Below are positions 34,555-44,246 of a stretch of 64,000 bases of DNA, piece after piece. This DNA comes from JABJAG01 sp038137215 (GTDB lineage: Bacteria > Pseudomonadota > Alphaproteobacteria > UBA6615): positions 1-64,000 of the forward strand of contig JAYQBG010000016.1 of NCBI GenBank assembly GCA_038137215.1. Direction: 5' to 3'. The notes beneath the pieces were generated by a model. That model searched no databases. It was not told the DNA's origin and saw only the letters and a list, made by a program, of their open reading frames with translations. The position numbers and the translations under genes are program-made. The number at the start of each line of letters is the position of its first letter. Within the stretch, counting starts at the first letter, position 1.

Positions 34555-36021
34555 GTGTTCGAAAAATTCAAGTGGTCCGAGCTTTCGCGTCGCGATGCTC
34601 TTAAAGCAGGCACCGCAGCCGCAGCTGTCAGTGCCGTCTCTCCTCTTATGTCCGGTACCGCTTTTGCTGGTACGGCAGAGGACGCCATTATCGCAGCCGC
34701 CAAAAAAGCGGTGCCAAACGGACAGGATCTCACCGGACTGATGTGGGGCCTTTATTCGAGCGGTGCTCAGCCGGTCATGGACGAGTTCGGCGAGAAGACC
34801 GGGATCAAGGTTTCCAAGCTTCAGGACATCAGCGCGTTCGAAATCCCGCAGCGCGCGATGGCCGAAGCACTCTCGAAATCGCCCGAGTTCGACTTCTTCC
34901 ATGTTGACACCAACATGATTCCGTCGCTTGCCTCTGCCGGCCTCATCGAGCCATTGGACGACTACATGGCGGCCGCCAACTTCAAAATCAATGCCGTCGG
35001 GGATTTCGGCAAGTTTCTGACCTACAAGGGCAAGACCTACGGTATTACGACCGACGGTAACGTCCATGTGCAGTTCATCCGCAATGATCTGTTCAGCGAT
35101 CCGGACGAGCGCAAGGCCTTCGCTGACAAGCACGGCAAGGAAATGGCCTGGCCCGAAACCTGGGAAGACGATCTTGAACTGATGAAGTTCTTCCATCGAC
35201 CTGATCAGGGCATGTGGGGCAGCGCCAATTTGCGCGACCGCGGTTCATCGGTCGCCTGGTGGTACATGTACTTGTACAGTGCCGGCGGCTTCCCGTTCAC
35301 CGACGATATGGAACCCAATATCGACAACGATGTCGGTGAATACGCCTTCAAGACCTATCTTGATGTGAAAGAGGTCTCCCATCCGGAAGCACCAGGCTGG
35401 GGCACGCCACAGATGATTCCCCGAATCGTTAACGGCAATGCCTTCTCCTGCCAGTATTGGGATGGCATCATCGCACTTGCGGAAAACCCGGAGAAGTCAA
35501 AGACCACAGGCAAATGGGCCTATGGCCCCGTGCCGGGATCAAGGTTTAGCGGAAAACTGCTCAAACGCTCGATCTCAACGCCGAATGTGGGCGTCCTTGT
35601 CAATCGACACAGCCCGCGCAAGGAAGCGATGGCCTATATGGCCCTGTATATGGGCACGGCGAAGAACAGCGGCCGTATCGTTGGCGATCCGGTCAACACC
35701 TTCCACGATCCGTGGCATGTGGAGCACTTCAAGCCCGGCTCGCTGCCCGAGAAGGTTTACACGAAGGGAGGCATGGACGCGATCAAGCAGAACCTGCAGA
35801 TCGTCACGCCGCCGATCTTCCTGACCGGTCTGCTCGAGTTCGAGACCGAACTCAAGCGAAACCTTTCCGAGATGTATGCCGGCGACAAAACCGCCAAAAA
35901 GGCTGCATCGGACACTTCGGAGGCCTGGGCGCGCTCAATCCGCCGTATCGGAAAGCGCCGCTTGCGTGACGAACTCGAGACCTACAAGTCTCTGTTCCCG
36001 TCGATCGACGTTCCGTCCTGA
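34555..36021 (+). CDS. ABC transporter solute-binding protein, family 1
   Basis: 488 residues from GTG 34555, preceded by AGGGAGGA. It begins with a twin-arginine signal (SRRDALKAG at about 10-18, then a hydrophobic run and an AFAG-type cleavage site near 37), so it is probably exported folded through Tat. The mature part has the family-1 fold of sugar-binding proteins. It is the first gene of a complete importer: two permeases and an ATPase follow. The ligand is unknown; polyols and oligosaccharides are typical for this class. Confidence 0.88.
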   Translation: MFEKFKWSELSRRDALKAGTAAAAVSAVSPLMSGTAFAGTAEDAIIAAAKKAVPNGQDLTGLMWGLYSSGAQPVMDEFGEKTGIKVSKLQDISAFEIPQRAMAEALSKSPEFDFFHVDTNMIPSLASAGLIEPLDDYMAAANFKINAVGDFGKFLTYKGKTYGITTDGNVHVQFIRNDLFSDPDERKAFADKHGKEMAWPETWEDDLELMKFFHRPDQGMWGSANLRDRGSSVAWWYMYLYSAGGFPFTDDMEPNIDNDVGEYAFKTYLDVKEVSHPEAPGWGTPQMIPRIVNGNAFSCQYWDGIIALAENPEKSKTTGKWAYGPVPGSRFSGKLLKRSISTPNVGVLVNRHSPRKEAMAYMALYMGTAKNSGRIVGDPVNTFHDPWHVEHFKPGSLPEKVYTKGGMDAIKQNLQIVTPPIFLTGLLEFETELKRNLSEMYAGDKTAKKAASDTSEAWARSIRRIGKRRLRDELETYKSLFPSIDVPS

Positions 36022-36067
36022 TCATGCGCGGGCAAGCCTGCCCGTGACTTGACCACGTCAACAGACC

Positions 36068-36092
36068 CCCGGGGTGCATCATGCACCCCGGG
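36068..36092 (+). other. Hairpin between binding protein and permease genes
   Basis: CCCGGGGTGCA and TGCACCCCGGG form an 11-base perfect stem with a 3-base loop; a smaller CGGGCA/TGCCCG hairpin lies at 36029-36044. No T tract. Such structures often raise the yield of binding protein relative to permeases by protecting the first part of the mRNA. Confidence 0.6.
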
Positions 36093-36112
36093 ACTGATGA
36101 GGCTTTCCGAAC

Positions 36113-37117
36113 ATGACCGCCGATACAACGATTACTCCGAGTCCAGGTTCGCGCACCAGCCTGCGCGAAGCCACACGCGAGCAGGGCGTGAGGCGTTTCA
36201 AATGGACGGTCCTCTCCCCACTGATCTTCCTGATGGTGTTCATCCTGCTGCCGGCCTTCCTATTGCAGGGTTATTTCTCGTTCTTCGCCTTCTCGATTTT
36301 CGATGCCGGGGACGACACCTCATTCCTGTCCTATTTCCGGGCTTCACACTGGGTTGGTCTGGACCTCTGGAAAGACGCACTGACCGACAACAAATTCGCC
36401 TTTGCGATCATCCGCTCGCTGCTGTTTGCCGTCGGCGTCACAGTCGGCTGTTTCGTTCTCGGGTTTGCGCTGGCACTCCTGATGTACCGCCCGTTCCGCG
36501 GTCACGGTCTCTATTACATCTTCTTCATTCTGCCGATGCTCACGGTGCCAATCGTGATCGCCTACACCGGCGAGATGATCCTGTACCAGAACGGCCCTCT
36601 CAACGACATTCTGAGCATGCTGACGGGCACAGAAGTTCGCGCGCAATTCCTCTACAACCAGAAGACAGCCCTCCTCACGATCGCGTTCCTGGAAATCTGG
36701 AACTGGACCCCTTTCAGCTTCATCATCATGATGGCCGGGCTGGCATCGCTGCCCAAGGAACCCCAGGAAGCCGCACAGATTCTGGGAGCGAGCAAGTGGC
36801 GTATCTTCTGGGAAGTCCAGCTCCCGCTCCTGCGTCCCGTGATACTGCTGGCCCTGATACTTCGGTTCCTGGAAGCCATGGCGGAATTCCCAAAGACTTG
36901 GGGCCTGTTGCAGGGCGGCCCCGGCTCGGCGACCGAAACCATTCCAGCCTATATCTTCATTCATGCGTGGCAGTTCTTCGACATTTCTTATGGCGCCGTG
37001 CTGTCTTATCTCGTCCTCTTCCTGATGGGTGCGATAGTCATGGCCGCGATCTGGCTTCTGCGTCGCGAGAAGAAGAGTCTCGACGCGATGTACGAATCCA
37101 AGCCGCAGGAGGGCTAA
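36113..37117 (+). CDS. ABC transporter permease (MalF-like)
   Basis: 334 residues, about six helices, with an additional N-terminal helix near 36-58 as in MalF/UgpA. The EAA loop (EAAQILGASKWRIFWEVQLP near 222-241) contacts the ATPase. It starts 91 bases after the binding protein and ends 3 bases before the second permease. Confidence 0.9.
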   Translation: MTADTTITPSPGSRTSLREATREQGVRRFKWTVLSPLIFLMVFILLPAFLLQGYFSFFAFSIFDAGDDTSFLSYFRASHWVGLDLWKDALTDNKFAFAIIRSLLFAVGVTVGCFVLGFALALLMYRPFRGHGLYYIFFILPMLTVPIVIAYTGEMILYQNGPLNDILSMLTGTEVRAQFLYNQKTALLTIAFLEIWNWTPFSFIIMMAGLASLPKEPQEAAQILGASKWRIFWEVQLPLLRPVILLALILRFLEAMAEFPKTWGLLQGGPGSATETIPAYIFIHAWQFFDISYGAVLSYLVLFLMGAIVMAAIWLLRREKKSLDAMYESKPQEG

Positions 37118-37120
37118 TCC

Positions 37121-38023
37121 ATGGCGATGACAAAATCCCAGCGACGCATGTCCTTTTCAGCCTTTCGCTATTTGGTGCTGACATTCTGGCTGCTGGTTGT
37201 TGCATTTCCCATCTTCTGGATGGTTTCGACATCCTTCAAGCCGGACCGGGAATGGTTTGCCTGGCCGCCTGTCTATATTTCCGAGAACGCAACGCTCCAG
37301 AACTATCTGGCTGTCTGGGCCGACGTATCTTCCCACTCAGTCGATGAGCAAACAGGTGAAATCAAGACCTACGCGCAGTCCTTGCAGCGCCCGTGGCAGG
37401 CACTGGGCAACAGTGCTCTGATTTCCGTCATTGCCACGACCCTTTCGGTCCTCTTCGGTTCGGTTCTGGCTTATGGCGTGTCGCGTTATAAGATTCTGTC
37501 TGAAGCACGAATGTTCCAGTTGCTGATGCTTCGCATGGTGCCTCCCATCGTTCTGGTGGCACCCATATCGATCTGGTACAGCGCCCTCGGACTACTCGAT
37601 TCCATCACAGGGCTTGTGATTCTCTATTTTCTTACGACCCTGCCCTACGCGGTCTGGATGTCGAAGAGTTTCATCGATGAAGTCCCGCGCGAGATGGAGC
37701 AGGCTGCCGAAATACTTGGTGCCAGTCGCTGGCGTACAATCTGGGAGGTCGTCTTGCCGCTGGTCCGATCCGGTCTGGTTGCGACCTTCTTGTTCATCCT
37801 GATCCTAACCTGGAGCGAATATCTGCTGGCCTTGCTCCTTTCGAAGGCTCAGGTGGTCACGCTGCCGGTGGAACTCTCGAAATATCAGGGTTCGACCGAA
37901 GGGCGCGTTTACGGCCGCCAGGCGGCGCTTTCGGTCGGCATAACCCTCCCGCTCATCGTGGTGGGATTGATCATCCGCAAGCATCTTGCGCGCGGATTCA
38001 GCTTTGGAATGGTGAGGAGGTAA
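37121..38023 (+). CDS. ABC transporter permease (MalG-like)
   Basis: 300 residues with six predicted helices. EQAAEILGASRWRTIWEVVL near 190-209 is the EAA loop. It forms the heterodimeric pore with the gene before it and is 7 bases from the ATPase gene. An unusual insertion (about 65-90, ending TYAQSLQRPWQ) lies between the first two helices. Confidence 0.9.
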   Translation: MAMTKSQRRMSFSAFRYLVLTFWLLVVAFPIFWMVSTSFKPDREWFAWPPVYISENATLQNYLAVWADVSSHSVDEQTGEIKTYAQSLQRPWQALGNSALISVIATTLSVLFGSVLAYGVSRYKILSEARMFQLLMLRMVPPIVLVAPISIWYSALGLLDSITGLVILYFLTTLPYAVWMSKSFIDEVPREMEQAAEILGASRWRTIWEVVLPLVRSGLVATFLFILILTWSEYLLALLLSKAQVVTLPVELSKYQGSTEGRVYGRQAALSVGITLPLIVVGLIIRKHLARGFSFGMVRR

Positions 38024-38030
38024 GCGAGCC

Positions 38031-39110
38031 ATGTCGCGTATAGAACTCGTGGACCTGCGAAAGGAATACGGCAACGTTGTTGCGGTGAAAGGAATGGATC
38101 TGACGATCGAGGATGGGGAGTTCATCGTCTTTGTGGGTCCGTCCGGCTGCGGCAAGACCACAACGCTTCGCATGATTGCCGGGTTCGAAGACCCGACAGA
38201 CGGTGAAATCCGGATCGACGGTACTCTCGTCAACGAGAAGGAACCGAGAGACCGCGACCTCGGCATGGTGTTCCAGAGCCACGCGCTGTTCCCTCATAAG
38301 ACCGTCGCCGACAATATTGCCTTCGGCCTGCGTATGAAGAAGGTGCCCAAGGAGGAACAGACACGGCGAGTGCAAGAGGTCTCCGAACTCGTGCGGATCA
38401 CGCATCTACTTGGCAAAATGCCCGCCCAGTGTTCGGGCGGCGAATCCCAACGAATCGCCCTGGCGCGTACGCTCGTAACGGAACCATCGAACTTCCTGCT
38501 CGATGAACCCCTGTCCAGCCTGGACGCTAAGCTGCGCCGTGAACTTCGCGCAGAATGTGACCGGCTCCATGATGAACTGCAGAAGACGTTCATCTATGTC
38601 ACCCATGATCAGGAAGAGGCCATGACTCTGGCCGACCGGATCATCGTGATGAATCAAGGTGAAATAGTGCAGCAAGGCACGCCTATGGAAATTTACGGAA
38701 ACCCGGCGTCCTATTTTGTCGCAGACTTTTTCGGCAACCCTGCGATGAACCTGATCGAAGGGGAATTCGTAAAGAACGGCGATGTCCTGGAATTCCGGAG
38801 CGACCACTTCGATATTCCGCTCCCGGCGAAATTCAGCAATGCAGCCCCCGGCAAGGGAACGCTGGGTATCCGGCCCGAGAATGTCGGAATCGGCGCCTCC
38901 TCAGGCAACGGCGCCACCATCGAACGCACCATTGAACTTGTTGAACCGCTGGGCAAGGACACGCTGCTCTATTTCGAAACCGAGGCCGAGCGCCCCTTCG
39001 TCGCCGTGATTGAAGGCACGGAGGCCCTCAAGCGGAACGAAAAGGTAACGATCACCTTCCCCGATGATGCGATCTTCCTGTTCGGTGCCAATGGCGACCG
39101 GATAAGCTAG
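38031..39110 (+). CDS. ABC transporter ATP-binding protein (MalK/UgpC-like)
   Basis: 359 residues. Walker A GPSGCGKTT at 37-45, signature CSGGESQR near 137-144 (Cys and Glu replace the usual Leu and Gln), Walker B LLDEPLSSLD near 156-165 and H-loop THDQEE. The C-terminal TOBE/regulatory domain (from about 240) is that of the sugar-importer class. It completes the operon 34555-39110. Confidence 0.92.
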   Translation: MSRIELVDLRKEYGNVVAVKGMDLTIEDGEFIVFVGPSGCGKTTTLRMIAGFEDPTDGEIRIDGTLVNEKEPRDRDLGMVFQSHALFPHKTVADNIAFGLRMKKVPKEEQTRRVQEVSELVRITHLLGKMPAQCSGGESQRIALARTLVTEPSNFLLDEPLSSLDAKLRRELRAECDRLHDELQKTFIYVTHDQEEAMTLADRIIVMNQGEIVQQGTPMEIYGNPASYFVADFFGNPAMNLIEGEFVKNGDVLEFRSDHFDIPLPAKFSNAAPGKGTLGIRPENVGIGASSGNGATIERTIELVEPLGKDTLLYFETEAERPFVAVIEGTEALKRNEKVTITFPDDAIFLFGANGDRIS

Positions 39111-39191
39111 ACCGGAACAGGTGACGTAACACCCAGCACCGCGTTCCGAATTTCCGGGCCGCGGCATATGTCTTTTCGAAGAGAGGCCAAT

Positions 39192-39992
39192 ATGCCCGTT
39201 GTGAACACCGGACGTTTCGACATCAACTATATCGAGGAAGGCGAAGGCTTTCCGGTCCTGCTGATCCATGGCCTTGCCGGGGATCACACAGCCTGGCTGC
39301 CGCAACTTGCCGCCTGGAAAGACAGGTACCGGGTGATCGCGTTCGACAACCCCGGCTCGGGTGACAGTTCACTTGTCTCGGATCCGGCAGGCACGGCCGA
39401 CCTTGCGGACGCAACTCTTGGTCTGATGGATCAACTCGGGATCGAGAAAGCCCATGTCGTCGGCCGCTCGATGGGTGGTGCCGTGGCCCAACACATGGCC
39501 CTGAAAGCGCCCGAACGCTTGCAATCCATGGCGCTCGCGGCCTCCTTCGCCCGACTCGATCCCGTCGGCGCCCAGGTCATCACCAATTTGCAGCAACTGC
39601 TCGCATGGCGAAAAAGCTGGGCTGAGTGGGCGCCGCATGCAGTTTATCTCTTTGTTGCGCCGAAATTCTTCAACGAGAATGCCGAACTCATGGCCAAGAT
39701 CACCGCGCTGGTCAGCGATGAAGGACGCGACATGGTCTCCTACGACCATCTGGCAACGGCCTGTCTTGAGCACGACACGCTCGACGACTTGTCCGCCATC
39801 CAGACGCCGTCTCTCGTCATGGGCGGACGGTTCGACCCGATCTGCTCCATGACGGCGCAGAACTGGATGTATGAAAAACTGCCCAATGTCGAAATAGAAG
39901 TCTTCGAGAGCTCGAGCCACTTCTTCCTGATGGAAGAAGCCCAGAAGGCGATGACAACACTCGAAACCTGGTTCAAAAAGCACGCCGCCTGA
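39192..39992 (+). CDS. Alpha/beta hydrolase, tandem copy 1
   Basis: 266 residues from ATG 39192, with GAGAGG upstream. Oxyanion motif LLIHGLAGDHTAW at 23-35, nucleophile Ser93 in VVGRSMGGAV, acid in MGGRFDPICS and His in ESSSHFFLMEE. Such proteins include carboxylesterases, enol-lactone hydrolases and meta-cleavage product hydrolases. It follows the importer by 81 bases on the same strand and may process the imported compound. The next gene is a close copy. Confidence 0.87.
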   Translation: MPVVNTGRFDINYIEEGEGFPVLLIHGLAGDHTAWLPQLAAWKDRYRVIAFDNPGSGDSSLVSDPAGTADLADATLGLMDQLGIEKAHVVGRSMGGAVAQHMALKAPERLQSMALAASFARLDPVGAQVITNLQQLLAWRKSWAEWAPHAVYLFVAPKFFNENAELMAKITALVSDEGRDMVSYDHLATACLEHDTLDDLSAIQTPSLVMGGRFDPICSMTAQNWMYEKLPNVEIEVFESSSHFFLMEEAQKAMTTLETWFKKHAA

Positions 39993-40015
39993 ACTCCGCA
40001 TGAGGAGAATTTCCA

Positions 40016-40816
40016 ATGCCTAAAGTAAATTGTGGCCGGTTTGACGTGAACTACATTGAGGATGGCGACGGTTTCCCGGTCGTCCTGATCCATGGTTTGG
40101 CCGGTGATCATACGGCTTGGTTTCCCCAGATTGAACGCTTAAAGAATCGTCACCGGGTTGTTGCCATGGACAATCCCGGATCGGGCGAGAGTTCATCTGT
40201 AGACACCCCAACCACCACTGAAGAGCTTGCCGACACGATGCTTGCCCTGATGGACAACTGCGGGATCGAAAAAGCCCATGTAGTCGGTCGCTCCCTTGGC
40301 GGATTGATCGGACAACACATGGCTCTTCAGGCGCCAGACCGACTACAAAGCCTGATTCTTGCAGCATCTACATCAAAAGTGGACCGGATCGGCCGGCGTA
40401 TTCTCGAAAACATGCGCGAAGTTCTGGAATGGCGGGACAACTGGGTCGATTGGGCCCGTCACTCGGCGCATATGTTCGTGTCTCCCACCTTCTACAACGA
40501 CAACTCCGAGGCTATTGACCGGATTGAAGCACTCGTCGGCAACGAAGCCCGCAGCAAGATTTCTTATGTGAACCTGAACAACACCGCTCTCGCACATGAT
40601 ACGTCCGGCAGGTTGGGGAATATTTCCTGCCCCACCCTGATCATGGCTGGCCGGCAAGATCCAATTTGTTCGATGCAAGGCACGCGCGAACTGTCTCAGG
40701 GAATTGCGAATTCCGAAACGGTCATCTTCGAAAACTCGAGCCACTTCTTCCTGATGGAGGAATTTGAGAAGTCGATGGATACCCTCAACGCCTGGTTCGC
40801 CAAACACACACCCTGA
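40016..40816 (+). CDS. Alpha/beta hydrolase, tandem copy 2
   Basis: Also 266 residues, aligning end to end with its neighbour: LIHGLAGDHTAWFPQ, Ser93 in VVGRSLGGLIG, MAGRQDPICSM and ENSSHFFLMEEF. The pair results from tandem duplication followed by clear divergence of the central cap region (about 120-180), where substrate specificity lies. GAGGAG precedes its ATG. It ends 3 bases before the convergent aminotransferase. Confidence 0.87.
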   Translation: MPKVNCGRFDVNYIEDGDGFPVVLIHGLAGDHTAWFPQIERLKNRHRVVAMDNPGSGESSSVDTPTTTEELADTMLALMDNCGIEKAHVVGRSLGGLIGQHMALQAPDRLQSLILAASTSKVDRIGRRILENMREVLEWRDNWVDWARHSAHMFVSPTFYNDNSEAIDRIEALVGNEARSKISYVNLNNTALAHDTSGRLGNISCPTLIMAGRQDPICSMQGTRELSQGIANSETVIFENSSHFFLMEEFEKSMDTLNAWFAKHTP

Positions 40817-40819
40817 TCT

Positions 40820-41767
40820 CTAAAGACGGGTGGCATCTCCGATGGGATAGCGGGTGTACTGGGAGACCCAATCGAATTCGACAAAATCCACATAGGCATC
40901 CATCAGGCGTTTGGTCACCGGCCCCGGAATTGCGCCATCACCAAACACGCGTCCGTTGACGCTGCGGCAGGGACAGATGCAGAAACTCGTTGAAGTGATG
41001 AAGGCTTCATCGGCGTTATAGGCGTCGTACATGTCGTAATCCTTCTCGACACATGGCACGCCAATTTTCTCAGCCAGTTCCATGACCGTCTGCCGACTGA
41101 TCCCGGGCAGCACATAGCGCTCTTGCGGCGTGACCAGCTGACCTTCGCAAACAAAGAACACATTGCTGCCCCGGCCTTCGGCCACATTCCCGTTGTGGTC
41201 CAGCATCAGGGCATAGGCCTCGGGATTCTGCGCCGAGACTTCCTCGTCGGCCATGATCAGGTTCAGATAGTTATGGGTTTTTGCCCTGGGACTGAGCATA
41301 TCCGGCGCCGTCCGGCGTACCGACGAGACAATCATGTCGATCCCGTCCCGGTAGAGCTTCGCCCGGTTAGCCAACGGCAACGGCAAGCTCTCGACGATCA
41401 CGGTCGGCCCCACATAGTCCGGCCAGGCCGAGCGTTCGTTGGGATCGACAATGCCGCGGGTAATTCGCTGGGAGACCCAGAGGTCTTCATCAGCAGCAAT
41501 CGTCGGCAGATTGCGGGCCACGATCTCCTCGGTGATGACGGCCATTTCCTCCAGCGACAGGCCCGGATTGATCCCCACATAGCGCAGCGAGCGATACAGA
41601 CGCTCGAGATGTTCGCGAACCCTGAACGGCTTGTGACCGAAGGTGCGCGTGGTGTCGAACACCGCATCACCGTATTTCACACCCCGGTCACGGAACGGCA
41701 GTTTTGCCTCGTTCTCGGGAATATACTTACCGTTCAGGTAAACCGTACGCTGATTGGGAATCGACAT
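40820..41767 (-). CDS. Class IV (branched-chain type) PLP aminotransferase
   Basis: 315 residues. NGKYIPENEAKLPFRDRGVKYGDAVFDTTR-type start (parts at 12-41) and the PLP lysine Lys163 in SPRAKTHNYLNL are those of class IV transaminases; EGRGSNVFFV near 195 and the LPGISRQTV segment contact PLP phosphate. Family members include IlvE, D-alanine and (R)-amine aminotransferases. The cofactor side chain and the lack of other ilv genes leave the substrate open. It is divergent from the molybdenum hydroxylase. Confidence 0.88.
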   Translation of the reverse strand: MSIPNQRTVYLNGKYIPENEAKLPFRDRGVKYGDAVFDTTRTFGHKPFRVREHLERLYRSLRYVGINPGLSLEEMAVITEEIVARNLPTIAADEDLWVSQRITRGIVDPNERSAWPDYVGPTVIVESLPLPLANRAKLYRDGIDMIVSSVRRTAPDMLSPRAKTHNYLNLIMADEEVSAQNPEAYALMLDHNGNVAEGRGSNVFFVCEGQLVTPQERYVLPGISRQTVMELAEKIGVPCVEKDYDMYDAYNADEAFITSTSFCICPCRSVNGRVFGDGAIPGPVTKRLMDAYVDFVEFDWVSQYTRYPIGDATRL

Positions 41768-41790
41768 AAGCGGGCGTCCTTTTCGTCAGA

Positions 41791-41811
41791 CCCGATACGC
41801 GTTGCGTCGGG
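41791..41811. promoter_or_regulatory. Imperfect palindrome in aminotransferase/molybdenum-hydroxylase divergent gap
   Basis: CCCGA-N11-TCGGG, with a symmetric ACGCGT core, lies 24 bases upstream of the aminotransferase start and 57 upstream of the hydroxylase start. A shared operator is possible. Confidence 0.3.
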
Positions 41812-41867
41812 CGGCCTGTTCGTTCCAAGATAGCGACCATAACACAACGAAAACCGGGGGGAATGTC

Positions 41868-44207
41868 ATGACAAAGTACGGTGTGGGCCAACCTGTTCGC
41901 CGCAATGAAGACCCCCGGTTGCTGACCGGGCGCGGCAAGTTCAACGACGATGTGTCCCGCGACGGCGATGCGATCGGGTTCGTCCTGCGCTCGCCCCACG
42001 CCCATGCCGATATTCGTGGCATCGACACATCGGCAGCCTCGGGAATGCCCGGTGTGCTCACCATCCTGACCGGACAGGACCTGGCCGATGACGGGATCGG
42101 CGGCTTCCCGGGACCGCCGCCCTTCTTTGCATCGCTGACAAAACCGGACGGCTCCCCGCTGGTCTATCCGCCGCAATTCGCCCTGTCTTCGGACCGGGTC
42201 CGCTATGTCGGCGACCCGGTGGCCTTTGTTGTCGCGGAAACCCTCGAACAGGCACGCGATGCCGCAGAAGCCATAGAGGTCGATTACGCCCCCCTGCCTG
42301 CCGTGGTCGAGACGGACAGGGCTATGGCGGATGGCGAAGTTCAGCTGTGGGACGAAGTGCCGAAGAACTTCCTGTTCCAGGCCCAGATCGGCGATGCCGA
42401 GGCAACCGCGAAAGCTTTTGAGAACGCGGCCCATATCGCCAGGGTGCGCCTCGTCAACCAGCGCATCGTGCAGAACTCCATGGAAGTGCGCGGCGCCATC
42501 GGCAGCTATGACAAGGATTCAGAGCGCTACACCCTCTACACCTCCAACCAGAACCGTCACCTGCTGCGCGACTGGATCGCGAACTCCTTCCTGAAGGTCG
42601 AACCCACCCAACTCCGCGTCCTGGTGGACGATGTGGGCGGCGGCTTCGGCATGAAGACCCATCCCTATCACGAGCAGGTCCTGGTGCTCGTCGCGGCCAG
42701 GCGGCTGTGCCGGACGGTCCGCTGGATCAGCGACCGAACGGAAGCCTTCCTGAGCGATCTGCACGGGCGCGACCACATCTCCGATTCCGAGCTGGCGCTG
42801 GACGCGGACGGGAAGTTCCTTGGTGTGCGGGTCCGGACCGTTGCCAATATCGGGGCCTATTCCTGCTCGGCCGGGGTTTCGGTTCCCACCCAGATCGGTC
42901 CGAAGATTCTGACCAGCGTCTATGACGTGCCCGTCGCCGATGTCGAGGTGAAATGCGTGGTCACCAACACGGCTCCCGTCGGCCCCTATCGCGGCGCCGG
43001 GCGGCCCGAAGCGGTTTATGTCATGGAGCGCCTGGTCGATGTGGCGGCGCACGATCTGGGGATCGACCCGGTGGAACTGCGCCGGCGCAACCTGATCGGC
43101 AAGGATCAGTTCCCCTACACCAATGCCGTCGGAACCACCTATGACAGCGGCGCGTTCGAGGACAACATGGCCATGGCCGCCAGGATGGCCGACTGGGACG
43201 GGCATGGGAAGCGCCGCGAAGAGGCGCGCAAGCGGGGTCGTCTGAGCGGCATCGCCGTCAGCCAATACCTCGAAACCACCGCCGGAAACCCGACGGAAAC
43301 CGCCGAGGTCGAGGTGACCGACGACCGTGTCATCGTGCGGGTCGGGACCCAGCCCATGGGTCAGGGGCACGACACTTCCTTCATGCAGCTGGTCTCGGAC
43401 AAACTCGGGATCGACTTCGAGAAGGTCATCATCGACACCAGCGACAGCGACAACCTGCCCAATGGCGGGGGTAGCCACGGTTCACGGACGAGCCATATCG
43501 GCAGCGTGGCGGCAGTCAATTCCTCTGATGACATGATCAACAAGGGAACGCTTATCGCCTCCGAGATGCTGGAAACAGCGGCGGTCGATGTAGAATATGC
43601 CGACGGCCAGTTCCGGGTCGCCGGAACCGACCGCACGGTATCCCTCTTCGATGTGGCCAAGCATGCGCGTACGGCCACGGATCTCCCCGAGGAATTGCAG
43701 GGCCCGCTCAGCGGTACCGACACTCACACCATCGAGCACTGGAGCTACCCGAACGGCTGCCATGTCTGCGAGATCGAGATCGAGGAAGACACCGGCGTGA
43801 TCCATATCGTGCGCTATTGCGCCATGGACGATGTGGGCAAGGTGATCAACCCGATGCTTGTCGCCGGGCAGGTCCATGGAGGTGTGGCCCAGGGTATCGG
43901 CCAGGCAATCCTGGAGAACACGGTCTATGATCCGGAAACCGGTCAGATGATCACCAGTTCCTTCATGGACTACACCATGCCGCGGGCCGACGATGTCCCG
44001 ATGATCGAAGTGGACACCAACGAAGTCCCCTGTGTCACCAACGCCCTGGGTGTGAAGGGTGCGGGCGAAGCCGGGGCACTTGTGGCGCCACCGGTGATGA
44101 TCGCCGCCATCGCCAATGCGTTGCGGGATTACGATGTCGCGCATATCGATATGCCCGCCACACCCGAGCGTATCTGGCAGATCATGCAGGGACGTAAGGC
44201 GGCCTAG
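41868..44207 (+). CDS. Xanthine-dehydrogenase family molybdopterin-binding subunit, orphan
   Basis: 779 residues from ATG 41868, preceded by GGGGGAA. Complete large (Mo) subunit: N-terminal GQPVRRNEDPRLLTGRG, QNSMEVRGAIG near 200, GGGFGMKTHPY near 257, active-site loop PYRGAGRPEAVY near 372, GQGHDTSFMQLVSD near 500 and the catalytic Glu in GVKGAGEAGA near 730. The loop lacks the AYxCSFR signature of true CO dehydrogenase, so it is a CoxL form II-like aldehyde or heterocycle hydroxylase. The usual FAD (CoxM) and 2Fe-2S (CoxS) genes are absent on both sides. Confidence 0.88.
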   Translation: MTKYGVGQPVRRNEDPRLLTGRGKFNDDVSRDGDAIGFVLRSPHAHADIRGIDTSAASGMPGVLTILTGQDLADDGIGGFPGPPPFFASLTKPDGSPLVYPPQFALSSDRVRYVGDPVAFVVAETLEQARDAAEAIEVDYAPLPAVVETDRAMADGEVQLWDEVPKNFLFQAQIGDAEATAKAFENAAHIARVRLVNQRIVQNSMEVRGAIGSYDKDSERYTLYTSNQNRHLLRDWIANSFLKVEPTQLRVLVDDVGGGFGMKTHPYHEQVLVLVAARRLCRTVRWISDRTEAFLSDLHGRDHISDSELALDADGKFLGVRVRTVANIGAYSCSAGVSVPTQIGPKILTSVYDVPVADVEVKCVVTNTAPVGPYRGAGRPEAVYVMERLVDVAAHDLGIDPVELRRRNLIGKDQFPYTNAVGTTYDSGAFEDNMAMAARMADWDGHGKRREEARKRGRLSGIAVSQYLETTAGNPTETAEVEVTDDRVIVRVGTQPMGQGHDTSFMQLVSDKLGIDFEKVIIDTSDSDNLPNGGGSHGSRTSHIGSVAAVNSSDDMINKGTLIASEMLETAAVDVEYADGQFRVAGTDRTVSLFDVAKHARTATDLPEELQGPLSGTDTHTIEHWSYPNGCHVCEIEIEEDTGVIHIVRYCAMDDVGKVINPMLVAGQVHGGVAQGIGQAILENTVYDPETGQMITSSFMDYTMPRADDVPMIEVDTNEVPCVTNALGVKGAGEAGALVAPPVMIAAIANALRDYDVAHIDMPATPERIWQIMQGRKAA

Positions 44208-44246
44208 CCGTCACCTTTCCGAACACCGGTAGTCAGCGAGCGCCAG

